A stretch of 46,193 bases of DNA, from assembly GCA_016869735.1 (NCBI GenBank), contig VGDL01000028.1:1-46193 (forward strand), written 5' to 3'. Shown in pieces: positions 1-8,820 of this stretch. Both the position numbers and the translations under genes were made by a program. The notes under the pieces are model-generated. The model was not told the origin of the DNA. It did no database searches and saw only the letters and a list, made by a program, of their open reading frames with translations. Positions within the stretch are counted from its first letter, which is position 1, and each line of letters starts with the position of its first letter. The DNA is from Alphaproteobacteria bacterium. Its GTDB lineage: Bacteria; Pseudomonadota; Alphaproteobacteria; Acetobacterales; Acetobacteraceae.

Positions 1-289
1 AGGCGGAACCGATGCGGATATTGCCGCGCGCAACGCGCCCGATCAGCATCGCGCCAGCGAAGATGGCAAGGCAGGCGCCCAGATAGCCAGTGAAGTAAAT
101 GGCATCGAAGCTTTCGCGCAAAGGCTGCGCTACCATCAGCTTGAACAGCATCGCCGGCAGGGCGACGTTGAAGCTGAAAAGCCCAATCGCTTCCATGGCC
201 GTGGGCGGCATCCATTTGCGCTTCGCCGCGGCGAAACCAAAAGCCACTACCGCGAAAATCGGCAGGCAAAGGGCAAGGAAGGCAAGCAC
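1..289 (-). CDS. AEC-family (auxin efflux carrier-type) permease, N-terminal fragment
   Basis: The reading frame starts at a GTG (289-287), just after an in-frame TAA, and runs off the left edge of the window. About 96 residues are visible. They contain hydrophobic helices starting with residues LAFLALCLPIFAVVAFGF, then a segment FNVALPAMLFKLM that matches the conserved first half of AEC-family transporters (Asn-x-x-Leu-Pro-x-x-Leu-Phe), then a further helix. AEC proteins are inner-membrane permeases for organic acids and related anions; the substrate cannot be told from this fragment. No strong Shine-Dalgarno is visible, so the start is provisional. The gene is separated from prfB by a pair of palindromes. 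Confidence 0.7.
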   Translation of the reverse strand, partial: MLAFLALCLPIFAVVAFGFAAAKRKWMPPTAMEAIGLFSFNVALPAMLFKLMVAQPLRESFDAIYFTGYLGACLAIFAGAMLIGRVARGNIRIGSA

Positions 290-300
290 GGAACGGTTTT

Positions 301-404
301 AGAGCAGATCACGTTCAGATGGAATCATCTGAACGTGTGAAGATGCTCAAAAAACAACGATGTAGAGCGGGTTGCGTGAATCCATGTGAAAGCAACACGC
401 TCTA
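301..404. repeat. Paired palindromic intergenic element, possible terminator
   Basis: Two inverted repeats lie back to back between the permease and prfB. The first has perfect 12-base arms CACGTTCAGATG (310-321) and CATCTGAACGTG (326-337) around a 4-base loop, flanked further out by GAGCA and TGCTC. The second has arms AGAGCGGGTTGC (364-375) and GCAACACGCTCT (392-403) with one mismatch. Read on the minus strand, the second hairpin follows the prfB stop and is itself followed by a run of T (about 350-356), so it could terminate the prfB operon. The shape and the GAGCG...GCAAC core resemble dispersed palindromic elements of alphaproteobacterial genomes; no second copy was noticed in this window. 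Confidence 0.6.
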
Positions 405-439
405 AGCCAGAATGTGCCGGCCGTGAAAGCTCAAGCCTT

Positions 440-1571
440 TTATTGAGCGTTGGCGCTGGCTTCGCTGCGCGTGGCGCCGACGCGTGATGCCAATGATGCC
501 GCCAGGAAATCATCCAATTCCCCGTCAAGAACGGCGGCTGGATTGCCCTTTTCAACGCCGGTGCGCAGATCCTTCACCATCTGATAGGGCTGCAAGACAT
601 AACTGCGGATCTGGTGGCCCCAGCCGATATCGGTCTTGCCGGCTTCGGTGGCGGCTGTCACGGCTTCGCGCTTCTTCAATTCCAATTCATACAAACGCGC
701 CTTCAGCATGCCCATGGCAATGGCGCGGTTGCGGTGCTGGCTGCGGTCCTGCGTGGACGCCACCACAATCCCGGTCGGGATATGGGTGAAGCGCACACCG
801 GATTCGGTCTTGTTCACATGCTGCCCGCCCGCGCCGGAAGCACGGAAGGTATCGGTCTTCAAATCGGTCGGGTTGACCTCAATCTCGATCTTATCGTCCA
901 CCACGGGATAGACATAGACGGACGCAAAGCTGGTGTGCCGGCGAGCCGCCGAATCAAAGGGGCTGATGCGCACCAGCCGATGCACGCCGCTTTCGGTCTT
1001 GAGCCAGCCATAGGCATTGGGGCCGCTGACTTGGATCGTCGCGGATTTAAGCCCGGCCTGTTCGCCGGCGCTTTCTTCGGTCAGCACGACCTTATAGCCA
1101 TGCTGCTCCGCCCAGCGCGAATACATGCGCATCAGCATTTCCGCCCAATCCTGGGCTTCCGTGCCGCCGCTGCCGGAATTCACTTCAACAAAAGCGTCAT
1201 TGGGATCGGCTTCGCCGGACAGCAGGCTTTCGATTTCGCGCTTTTTGGCCTCAGCTGCTAGGCGTTCCAAATCCGCGGTGGCGGCGTTGGCGGTATCGGC
1301 ATCGCCCTCAGCCTCGGCCAATTCAATCAGGCCGAGCGCATCTTCCACATCACGTTCCAGGCGCTTCACGCCATCAATATGGTCGGACAGCCTGCCGCGT
1401 TCGCGCATGACACGCCCCGCTTCTTCGGCATTGTTCCAAAGCGTCGGGTCTTCGACCCGCGCGTTCAGTTCTTCGAGACGACGGACAGAGGCATCCCAGT
1501 CAAAGATGCCTCCTCAGCAGGGACACCGATGCGGTGATCTGCTCGTGCAGGGATTGGGCGTCAGCGCGCAT
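440..1571 (-). CDS. prfB: Peptide chain release factor 2 (RF2), with programmed +1 frameshift
   Basis: RF2 recognises UGA and UAA stop codons and triggers peptide release. The gene is in two frames. A 23-codon leader starts at ATG 1571 and ends in LLRRHL followed by TGA (1502-1500). Reading then continues in the +1 frame from GAC (1501-1499) with [13 protein letters not shown] to the stop at 440, giving about 376 residues, the normal length for RF2. The catalytic GGQ motif is present in [13 protein letters not shown]. The leader-encoded start lies only about 10 bases downstream of the mrcA stop, so the two are probably co-transcribed. The order amiC-mrcA-prfB is common in alphaproteobacteria. 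Confidence 0.95.
1499..1514 (-). promoter_or_regulatory. prfB programmed +1 frameshift site
   Basis: On the minus strand the sequence reads AGGAGG CAT CTT TGA C. The Shine-Dalgarno-like AGGAGG (1514-1509) sits three bases before the slippery CTT (1505-1503), which is followed by the in-frame stop TGA and then C. This matches the known bacterial prfB autoregulatory site (Shine-Dalgarno-like hexamer, CUU, UGA, C). When RF2 is scarce the ribosome pauses at UGA, slips +1 and makes full-length RF2. Conservation of the LLRRHL/DWDA junction on both sides supports it. Confidence 0.95.
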
Positions 1572-1581
1572 AATGACTTGG

Positions 1582-4167
1582 CTAATAGAGCCCGCCGAGG
1601 TCCCTGTCGAGGCGGTTTGCGCCCGGCGCCCCGGGGGCGCCAGAACCATCGGCGCGTTCGGTGATGAATTCATCGCGCCAACGCTGAGCGCTGTTTTCAG
1701 TCCCCGGGCGGAAGGGTTCCATGATGCTGCCGCTGCCAGAGGCAACGCGCATCAGCGTAATGCCGGACGGGCGGCGGAAGGGCACGGGCGGGCTGCCGGA
1801 AAGTGCCGCGCCCACCACTTCGCGGAAAATCGGCGCGGCGTTGCTGCCACCGGTTTCGTTATTGCCAAGGCTGCGCGGTTCATCAAAGCCGATCCAGACT
1901 GCCACAACGATATCGGGTGTGAAGCCAACGAACCAATTATCCTTGAAATCATCCGTGGTGCCGGTCTTGCCGGCCACCGGGCGGCCCAGGCGCGAACCAA
2001 TGGCATTGGCCGCCGTGCCGCGCTGCACCACACCTTCCAGAATGCTCGCCATTTGATAAGCGGAAATCGGGTCTGTCGCGCGCTGCCTTTCGCCCGCTTC
2101 AAGCCGCGGCGGCCCGGCTTCGGGGCCGGAAGCGCAAGCGGCGCAGGCGCGCTGATCCGCGCGCCAAATCACGCGCCCGCGCCTATCCTGCACCGAATCA
2201 ATCATGCTGGGGGTGACGCGAAAACCGCCATTGGCAAAGGCGCCATAGGCTGCGGCCATGCGTAGCACCGTGGTTTCGCCGGCGCCGAGCGACATCGCCA
2301 AATAGCGCGGCATATTGTCAATCACGCCAAAGCGGCGCGCGGCATCGGAAACCGCGGCCATGCCGACATGATCCGCAAGGCGCACTGTCACCAGATTAAG
2401 GCTGCGTTCCATGGCGCTGCGCATGGTGACCCAGCCATTATAGGTATTGGCATTGTAGTTTTGCGGCCGCCACAAGCCCTGCGGCGTCATGATTTCCACC
2501 GGCTCATCAGGGATTTCCTGATTGGGCGGGATGCCTTTTTCAAGCGCGGCGATATAGACGAAGGGCTTGAAGGAAGACCCTGACTGGCGCTGCGCCTGGG
2601 TTGCGCGATTGAACCAGGATTTCTCCAGCGCCCAGCCGCCAACCATGGCCATGACGCGCCCGCTTTGCGGATCAAGCGCCACCACCGCACCTTCCGCCAC
2701 AGGAATTTGCCTGAGCGCAAGGCGTTCCGGCCGCGCCGGGCGGTTGCGCTGCGCGGCTTCCGCCGGAAGGTTTTCCACCAGCACCACATCGCCGGGGTTC
2801 AGTACATCCTGAACGCGGCGTGGTTCTGCGCCCAAGCGCCCATCCGGCAGTACGGGGCGCGCCCAGGGGCGCAATTCTTCCAGGAAAAGCGTGCCCTGCT
2901 GCGGTTCCGCCGGGCGGCGCGGGTCGCGCCGTTCCAGCCAGGCAAGCCGCGCTTCCTGGGGCCTTGCTTCCAACACCACAGCCAGGCGCCATTCAGGCAA
3001 GGCACCCGGCGGGCGCGGTATATCGGCAAGGGCGGGCATCCATTCCGTGCTACTCGCCGAAATGCGCGCCTCCGGGCCACGCCAGCCGCCGCGCCTGCGG
3101 TCATAGTTCATCAGCCCATCACGCAGCGCTTTCTCGGCGGCGGTTTGGATGGTGGGGTCCAGGCTGGTGCGCGCGACCAAGCCACCCATGGTGGTTTGTT
3201 CCACACCAAAACGCTGGATCATTTCGCGCCGCACTTCTTCCGTGAAATGCTGGCCCACCTGCAATTGATCCAGCCGGCGCGTGGGCCGAGCCATCAGCGC
3301 CTCAGCGCGGGCGGCGCGGGCTTCTTCGGCGGTAATGGCGCGGTCTTCCAACATGCGTTCAATCACCCAATCGCGCCGTGCCTTGGCCGCATCGGCGCGC
3401 CGGATCGGGTGGTAGTTATTCGGCGCCTTGGGCAGGGCTGCGAGGTAAGCAACATCCGCAACACTCAATTCATCCAGGCTTTTGTTGAAATAGACTTGCG
3501 CGGCGGCGGCCACGCCATAGGCCTGCTGGCCCAGAAAAATCTCGTTCAAATACAATTCCAGAATGCGATCCTTGCTGAGCGCCTTTTCAATGCGCAGCGC
3601 CAAAATCGCTTCCCGCGCCTTGCGGGTGAAGGACCTGTCTGCCCCCACCAGCATGTTCTTCGCGACCTGCTGGGTGATGGTGGAAGCGCCGCTCATGCGC
3701 CGGCCGCTGCCATATTGCTCAGCGGCCTGGATCACCGCGCGCAGAATGCCCAAGGGGTCAATGCCGGTATGGTCACGAAAGCGCTGATCCTCGGCAGAAA
3801 TGAAGGCTTGCTGCACGCGCTCCGGAATGGCTTCGATCGGGACGAAGATGCGCCTTTCCTGCGCCAATTCGGCCATCAGTCGGCTATTGGCGGCATAGAC
3901 ACGGCTCATTTGCGGGGGTTCGTATTCCGCAAGCCAGCCGTAATCCGGCAAATCCTGCGCGAAATGCTGATAGGCGCCAAAGGCCGCAATACCGCCGGCC
4001 AGGATCACCGCCGCGCCAAGGCTTAGCACCCAGCGGAACAGGCCAAAGCGCCGGCGGCGTTTTTGCCTTTGGGGTTTGGGTGTGGGTTCTGCGCGCGGTG
4101 GCTGAGCCCCAGGCGTGGCGCGCTGAGGGTCAAGCGGTTGGTCGGCGCGCAATTCCGGTGGCTTCAT
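1582..4167 (-). CDS. mrcA: Penicillin-binding protein 1A (bifunctional transglycosylase/transpeptidase)
   Basis: This is a class A PBP that polymerises and cross-links peptidoglycan in the periplasm, anchored by one N-terminal membrane helix (about residues 44-65) after a short basic cytoplasmic tail. The glycosyltransferase domain shows EDQRFRDHTGIDPLG with the catalytic Glu near 126. The transpeptidase domain shows the active-site Ser in SSFK (Ser about 531), SLN in MERSLNLV, and KTGTT (Lys about 734). Length (about 861 residues) and a large inter-domain insertion fit alphaproteobacterial PBP1A. A GTG at 4185 would add six residues; ATG 4167 was preferred but neither has a good ribosome-binding site. 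It lies between amiC and prfB on the same strand. Confidence 0.93.
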   Translation of the reverse strand: MKPPELRADQPLDPQRATPGAQPPRAEPTPKPQRQKRRRRFGLFRWVLSLGAAVILAGGIAAFGAYQHFAQDLPDYGWLAEYEPPQMSRVYAANSRLMAELAQERRIFVPIEAIPERVQQAFISAEDQRFRDHTGIDPLGILRAVIQAAEQYGSGRRMSGASTITQQVAKNMLVGADRSFTRKAREAILALRIEKALSKDRILELYLNEIFLGQQAYGVAAAAQVYFNKSLDELSVADVAYLAALPKAPNNYHPIRRADAAKARRDWVIERMLEDRAITAEEARAARAEALMARPTRRLDQLQVGQHFTEEVRREMIQRFGVEQTTMGGLVARTSLDPTIQTAAEKALRDGLMNYDRRRGGWRGPEARISASSTEWMPALADIPRPPGALPEWRLAVVLEARPQEARLAWLERRDPRRPAEPQQGTLFLEELRPWARPVLPDGRLGAEPRRVQDVLNPGDVVLVENLPAEAAQRNRPARPERLALRQIPVAEGAVVALDPQSGRVMAMVGGWALEKSWFNRATQAQRQSGSSFKPFVYIAALEKGIPPNQEIPDEPVEIMTPQGLWRPQNYNANTYNGWVTMRSAMERSLNLVTVRLADHVGMAAVSDAARRFGVIDNMPRYLAMSLGAGETTVLRMAAAYGAFANGGFRVTPSMIDSVQDRRGRVIWRADQRACAACASGPEAGPPRLEAGERQRATDPISAYQMASILEGVVQRGTAANAIGSRLGRPVAGKTGTTDDFKDNWFVGFTPDIVVAVWIGFDEPRSLGNNETGGSNAAPIFREVVGAALSGSPPVPFRRPSGITLMRVASGSGSIMEPFRPGTENSAQRWRDEFITERADGSGAPGAPGANRLDRDLGGLY

Positions 4168-4224
4168 GGCCGCGCTGCGATACACGCTTCCACTGAAAAG
4201 TGCGACATGAACAATGCGGGTATG

Positions 4225-5355
4225 TCAGCCAGGCATAGGGCGCTGGGTGGACCCAAGCCAGGCTTCCGTGGCGCGGGCCAGGCTGGCGGCGATCAGCGCG
4301 CGGTGTTCGGGCTTGCGCAGCGCGGCTTCATCCCCTGGATCTGAAAGGAAGCCCATTTCCACAAGCACGGAAGGCACTTCCGGCGCCTTCAGCACAATGA
4401 AGCCGGCTTCGCGCCGGGGCTTGTGCAGCATGGGGACTGCGCGGTTCAATTCACGCACGGCAACCCGTGCGAAGCGGGTGGAATCGCCGCGCGTTTCCTG
4501 CCGCATCAGGCTCAGCAAGATCGCCTGCACCTCTGGCGGGACCGATGGCAGACTAAGACCGCCCGCCAGATCGGCATTGTTTTCGCGCTGTGCCAAGGCT
4601 TGGGCGAGGGGGTCGCTCGCGGTCTCTGCCAGGGTGTAAAGGCTGGCCCCCTTGGCGCCGGGCGCTGAATCGGCATGCAGCGAGATGAACAGCGCGGCAT
4701 CGCGCGTGCGGGCAAAGGCGACACGATCCGCCAAGGAGATGAATTCATCGCGTTCACGCGTCATGGCCGCGCGGCATTTGCCGCCTTCCTGCAATTTGCG
4801 GCGAAGCGCCTGGGCGGCGGCGAGTGTCAGGCGCTTTTCTTCCGTGCCGCGCCGGCCAATGGCGCCGGGGTCATGGCCGCCATGGCCTGGATCAATCACG
4901 ACCAGCGGCAAAGCGGGGGCCCTGCCTTGCGCGAAGGGTGTTTCACGTCGCGCCGCCGCGGCAAAGGCATCCGTGCTGGCCGGGGCGATTTCCACCAAAA
5001 GCCGCCCCGCAGGCCCCGGCAAGCGGCGCGGCAAGGCTGGGCGCGCCAGGTTCAGGCGCAATTCCCGGGTTTCGGCATCAAATACCGCGCCGGCCACTGG
5101 CCCCGCCGAGCCAAGCCGTGGCGGCCCCTGCCAGCTTGCGCCGGGCAGCGCCAGCACCAGGCGTGATGGTTGGGTGAAGGCCCGCCATTCCCAGGATAAG
5201 GGGCCTTCCAAAGCCAGGGAAAGCCGCGCCGCGCGGCCTTCGGTGGTCAGGCTGGCGGTATGGATGGAAGCGGCCAAGGCCGGTTGGGCGCTGCCCAAAA
5301 CCGCCCCGCCCAAGCCCAGAAAATGCCTGCGGCCAATGCCCATGGCGGCCTTCAT
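4225..5355 (-). CDS. amiC: N-acetylmuramoyl-L-alanine amidase, AmiC type, Tat-exported
   Basis: The enzyme cleaves the amide bond between MurNAc and the stem peptide during septum splitting. The N-terminus after ATG 5355 has a twin-arginine signal (GRRHFLGLGG, ending ALAAS). An AMIN-like beta domain follows (about residues 30-130), then an Amidase_3 domain with zinc ligands in DPGHGGHDPG (His about 158), the Glu of TEEKRL, the His of SLHADS, and the catalytic Glu in VEMGFLSDPGDE. Another ATG at 5379 would add eight residues. The frame stays open to 5835, but that stretch is Arg/Gly-rich and unlike any amidase, so it was excluded. It is the first gene of the amiC-mrcA-prfB run and is divergent from rne. 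Confidence 0.9.
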   Translation of the reverse strand: MKAAMGIGRRHFLGLGGAVLGSAQPALAASIHTASLTTEGRAARLSLALEGPLSWEWRAFTQPSRLVLALPGASWQGPPRLGSAGPVAGAVFDAETRELRLNLARPALPRRLPGPAGRLLVEIAPASTDAFAAAARRETPFAQGRAPALPLVVIDPGHGGHDPGAIGRRGTEEKRLTLAAAQALRRKLQEGGKCRAAMTRERDEFISLADRVAFARTRDAALFISLHADSAPGAKGASLYTLAETASDPLAQALAQRENNADLAGGLSLPSVPPEVQAILLSLMRQETRGDSTRFARVAVRELNRAVPMLHKPRREAGFIVLKAPEVPSVLVEMGFLSDPGDEAALRKPEHRALIAASLARATEAWLGSTQRPMPG

Positions 5356-5875
5356 ACTGGGCCGGGCGGTCCCTGTCATCCGAATCACGCCATCTTGCCC
5401 TTGTGGCGCGGGCAGTGGGGGACTAAGGAGAAGTGTCCCGGCGGCATCCGCTGCGGGCGAGAATTCCGGCGGCATCGCCAAGCGTATGGAGCCCCCAAGG
5501 GCAGGACGCGCCCCACGATGTTCAGCCCCCCGGCCTGAAGCCCCGCCCTTGGTGTTGGCTTTGTGGATTTGCCGGGGGTCGGCCCTTCCTTCTCGCCAGC
5601 GCGGCCCGAGGCGCGCGAAAGCCCCTGCCTTTTGGCCATGGCCCCCGTCGCGCCCGCCGTCCCGCCTGCGCCTGTGACCATAACGGTCCAAGGGTTCCCG
5701 GGGCAGGATCCAGGTGCGCCCACCCTGGGACCGCTGCGCCGCTTCGGCGCCGGTTCCACCGAAGAAGGTCTTCGCCGTCGCATGCCGAAGCACGCCACGC
5801 CGCAGTTTGATCCTTGTTCGGGCCTTGCCACGCATTTGCGCCCGCGGCTTCGCCCCGGCGCGGAGACTTCACCCC
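5356..5875. other. Divergent amiC/rne intergenic region with likely rne 5' leader
   Basis: About 500 bases separate the amidase and RNase E starts. No protein here looks real: the open frames on both strands are Arg/Pro/Gly-rich. The stretch should hold the promoters of both genes and a long rne leader. A perfect 8-base inverted repeat CCAAGGGC (5495-5502) / GCCCTTGG (5545-5552) encloses about 40 bases, and CTTCGG/CCGAAG lies close to 5750. In E. coli a long structured rne leader is used by RNase E to control its own mRNA. Whether that happens here is inference; the sequence is not recognisably related to the enteric leader. Confidence 0.4.
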
Positions 5876-8662
5876 ATGACCAAGCGTATGCTGATAGATG
5901 CGTCCCACCCCGAGGAAACCCGGGTTGTGGTGATGGATGGCAATCGCCTTGATGAATTTGATCTTGAAACGGCGCAACGCCGTGCCCTGAAGGGCAATAT
6001 CTACCTCGCCAAAGTGGTGCGGGTGGAACCCAGCCTGCAAGCGGCCTTTGTGGAATATGGCGGCAATCGCCATGGCTTCCTGGCCTTTGGCGAAATCCAC
6101 CCGGATTACTACCAAATACCGGTGGCGGATCGGCAGCGCCTGCTGGACATGCAGGCAGAAGAAGCGCGCGACGAAGATGATGCCGACCTGCCGCCCGAAA
6201 GTGCCATGGACCGCGCCGATTGGGGCGGAGAGGCGGCCGAGGCTTGGCAGCCTTCCGAGGACACCATTGGCGAAGCGGCGCCCGTTGAAGCCGCCGAGAA
6301 CGCCGAAGCCACTGCGGCGCCAAGCCCAGAGCCAGAAGCCCAGCCAGAACCCGCCGCCGAAGCTGAAGCCGCTGCCTTGGCCCAGCCGCTTGCGATTGAA
6401 AGCGAAAGCCTGACCGCCGCGCCGGAAGAAGCCGGCGATGACGCCGCCGAAGCCGATCTAGGCCGGGTTGAGGAATTGCCCGCCGAAGAAGACCAGGCCC
6501 CGCCCGAGACCATTGGCGGCGAAGGCCCTGCCGAGACCGAAGAAGAACGCCGTGAGCGCCGCATCCCGCCGCGCTTCATGCGCCATTACAAAATCCAGGA
6601 AGTGATCCGCCGCCGCCAGATCATTCTGGTGCAGGTGGTGAAGGAAGAACGCGGCGGCAAAGGTGCCGCGCTGACAACCTATATGTCGCTTGCCGGGCGC
6701 TTTTCCGTATTGATGCCCAATTCCCCGCGCGGTGGCGGGGTTTCGCGCAAGATCACCTCAGCCGCGGATCGCAAGCGCCTGCGTGAAGTGATGGATGATC
6801 TGCAATTGCCCCAGGGCATGTCTTTGATTGTGCGCACCGCCGGCGCGCAACGGCCAAAGCCCGAAATCCAGCGCGATTGCGAATATCTGCTGAGACTCTG
6901 GGACAATATCCGCGAAAGGACACTGGCTTCTTCAGCGCCCGCGCTGATTTACGAAGAAGCGGATTTGATCAAGCGATCCATCCGCGATGTCTATGGCCGC
7001 GACATTGATGAGGTGATGGTGGAAGGCGATGGTGCTTTCCAGCAGGCGCGCGAATTCATGCGCATGCTGATGCCATCGCACGCCAATAAGGTGCGGCTGC
7101 ACCGGGATGCCACGCCGCTTTTCGCGCGCCATCATGTGGACCAGCAATTGGATGCGATGCATTCGCCCGTGGTCCAGCTGCGTTCCGGTGGCTATGTGGT
7201 GATCAACCAGACCGAAGCCTTGGTCGCGATTGACGTGAATTCGGGCCGCGCCACGCGCGACCGGCATATCGAAGACACGGCCTTGCGCACCAATATGGAA
7301 GCCGCCGAGGAAATTGCGCGCCAGCTGCGCCTGCGCGATCTGGCCGGGCTGATTGTGATTGATTTCATTGATATGGAATCAAACAAGCACAATGCCATGG
7401 TGGAAAGGCGGCTGAAGGAATCGCTCCGCCACGACCGCGCGCGCATTCAGGTGGGCCGCATCAGCCATTTCGGCCTGCTGGAAATGAGCCGCCAGCGCCT
7501 GCGCCCTTCCATCGCGGAACAGACCTTCATCACCTGCCCGCATTGCCTGGGCCGTGGTACAATTCGCGGCGTGGAAAGCAGCGCGTTGCAAGTGCTGCGC
7601 GCGATTGAAGAAGAAGGGGCGAAGCGCCGCTCAGCCGAAATCAATGTGCATGTCGCGACTGATGTTGCGCTTTGGCTACTGAACCGCAAGCGCGACCGGC
7701 TTTCGGAAATTGAGGCGCGCTTTGGCATGAGCGTTTTCTTCCAGCCGGATGAAAAGCTGATGGGGCCGGCGCTGCGCATTGAACGCCTACGCGCTGCTGA
7801 ACCCATGGCGGTTAGCGCCGCACCTTCCGCGCTGCGGATGGATTACGCGCCGGAAGTGGAAGATATCGCGCCTGAGATCGAGGAAGACGAAGCGGATACC
7901 CCACGCGCCGAAGCGCGGGAAGAAACCGCCGAGGAAGGTGAGCGCCGCCGCCGTCGTCGCCGCCGCCGCCGTGGTGGTCGGCGTGAGGGTGGGCCGCAGG
8001 GTGGTGAAGCCGGCGCCGAAGGTGAAGGCGAAGGCGAAGGCGAAAGCGAAGAAGGTGCTGAGGCCGCAGCAGAAGCGGGCGAAGCGCCGGAAGGCGAAGC
8101 CCAGCCCGCCGCGGAAGAAGGCCAGGCCGAGCCAGGCGCCGAGGGTGAGGATCGTCCCCGCCGCCGAGGCCGCCGTGGTGGGCGCCGCCGGCGTGAGGAT
8201 GGCCCGCGTGAACGCCGCGCTGAGGATGCCGCGCCGGAGATGGCCGAAGAAGCCCTCGCGCCGCGCTATGTCGGCCCGACCCCGGCTGACCCCTTTGCCG
8301 GGCAGATTGATGATGTATTTGCCGCCATGGCAGCAGCCGAGGAAGCGGCGGAACGCGCCGCCGCGACCGCGCGGCGGATTGCGCCTGCCCCCCCCTCGCC
8401 GGAGCCAGTGGCGGAAGCGGCCCCTGTGGCTGAGGCTGCGCCCGTGGTGACGGAAGCGGCACCGGTTGCGGAAGCGCCGGCGCCTGTCGCGCCGCCCGCA
8501 CCGGAACCCGCGCCTGCGCTGGTGGCCGCTGAACCTGCCCCAGCGCCTGAGCCGGATAAGGCAGAGCCGGTGATTGGGCCAGCGATTCAGCCGGTGGTGC
8601 TGGGCGAAGGCGCTGAGGTGGCACGGCCCAAGCGGCAGGGCTGGTGGAAGCGGCCGGGGTAG
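5876..8662 (+). CDS. rne: Ribonuclease E/G family endoribonuclease (RNase E)
   Basis: The enzyme cleaves single-stranded RNA and scaffolds the RNA degradosome. ATG 5876 gives MTKRMLIDASHPEETRV, the usual alphaproteobacterial N-terminus; a longer open frame back to 5714 is not conserved-looking. The S1 domain (from about residue 35) is split by an acidic Ala/Glu/Pro-rich insertion around residues 95-225, so the catalytic aspartates fall at Asp453 (AIDVNSGR) and Asp496 (VIDFIDMES), spaced 43 apart as in the E. coli enzyme. The zinc-link CPHC is at 554-557. The C-terminal third is low-complexity: Arg-rich RNA-binding blocks ([24 protein letters not shown]) alternating with Glu/Ala-rich runs, then a Pro/Ala tail. 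About 928 residues. Confidence 0.95.
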   Translation: MTKRMLIDASHPEETRVVVMDGNRLDEFDLETAQRRALKGNIYLAKVVRVEPSLQAAFVEYGGNRHGFLAFGEIHPDYYQIPVADRQRLLDMQAEEARDEDDADLPPESAMDRADWGGEAAEAWQPSEDTIGEAAPVEAAENAEATAAPSPEPEAQPEPAAEAEAAALAQPLAIESESLTAAPEEAGDDAAEADLGRVEELPAEEDQAPPETIGGEGPAETEEERRERRIPPRFMRHYKIQEVIRRRQIILVQVVKEERGGKGAALTTYMSLAGRFSVLMPNSPRGGGVSRKITSAADRKRLREVMDDLQLPQGMSLIVRTAGAQRPKPEIQRDCEYLLRLWDNIRERTLASSAPALIYEEADLIKRSIRDVYGRDIDEVMVEGDGAFQQAREFMRMLMPSHANKVRLHRDATPLFARHHVDQQLDAMHSPVVQLRSGGYVVINQTEALVAIDVNSGRATRDRHIEDTALRTNMEAAEEIARQLRLRDLAGLIVIDFIDMESNKHNAMVERRLKESLRHDRARIQVGRISHFGLLEMSRQRLRPSIAEQTFITCPHCLGRGTIRGVESSALQVLRAIEEEGAKRRSAEINVHVATDVALWLLNRKRDRLSEIEARFGMSVFFQPDEKLMGPALRIERLRAAEPMAVSAAPSALRMDYAPEVEDIAPEIEEDEADTPRAEAREETAEEGERRRRRRRRRRGGRREGGPQGGEAGAEGEGEGEGESEEGAEAAAEAGEAPEGEAQPAAEEGQAEPGAEGEDRPRRRGRRGGRRRREDGPRERRAEDAAPEMAEEALAPRYVGPTPADPFAGQIDDVFAAMAAAEEAAERAAATARRIAPAPPSPEPVAEAAPVAEAAPVVTEAAPVAEAPAPVAPPAPEPAPALVAAEPAPAPEPDKAEPVIGPAIQPVVLGEGAEVARPKRQGWWKRPG

Positions 8663-8665
8663 TTC

Positions 8666-8815
8666 CGGTAGCATTCTCGGAAGATAGCGGGGCGTCATCC
8701 AGCGTTAGTATCGCCTCGCTACCGAGCATGGCGCTTTGGCGTGCCGTGCGGAACATTTTCTGTGCGGCGCGCACCAGTCGCGTTCGGCAGGCGGTCCCTC
8801 TCGACTAAATTCTGC
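8666..8815 (-). pseudogene. Relic of an esterase-like/phytase-family gene (C-terminal part)
   Basis: Read on the minus strand, this spacer encodes RLVRAAQKMFRTARQ followed by LGSEAILTLDDAPLSSEN. It aligns without gaps to RLVMTAPEALRSARE and LTGETILALDDAPLPAEN near the end of the intact gene at 9862-10824. About half the residues match, and the DNA similarity is obvious (ATTCTCGG, GCGTCATCCA, CTCGC blocks). Further upstream the similarity (ERDRLP against ERRFQL) shifts frame, so the copy is broken. Similarity stops right at the rne stop codon. There is no start, no full domain and no expected product. It looks like a decayed tandem duplicate or the remains of a related gene. Confidence 0.6.
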
Positions 8816-8820
8816 CAGGG

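Noticed and set aside
4225-5835. Longer amidase start at 5835
   Set aside because: The extra 160 residues are Arg/Gly-rich, unlike the family, and would place a Tat signal in the middle of the protein.
5714-5875. Longer RNase E start at 5714
   Set aside because: The upstream residues are basic and Pro-rich without family similarity; MTKRMLIDASHPEETRV at 5876 is the conserved beginning.
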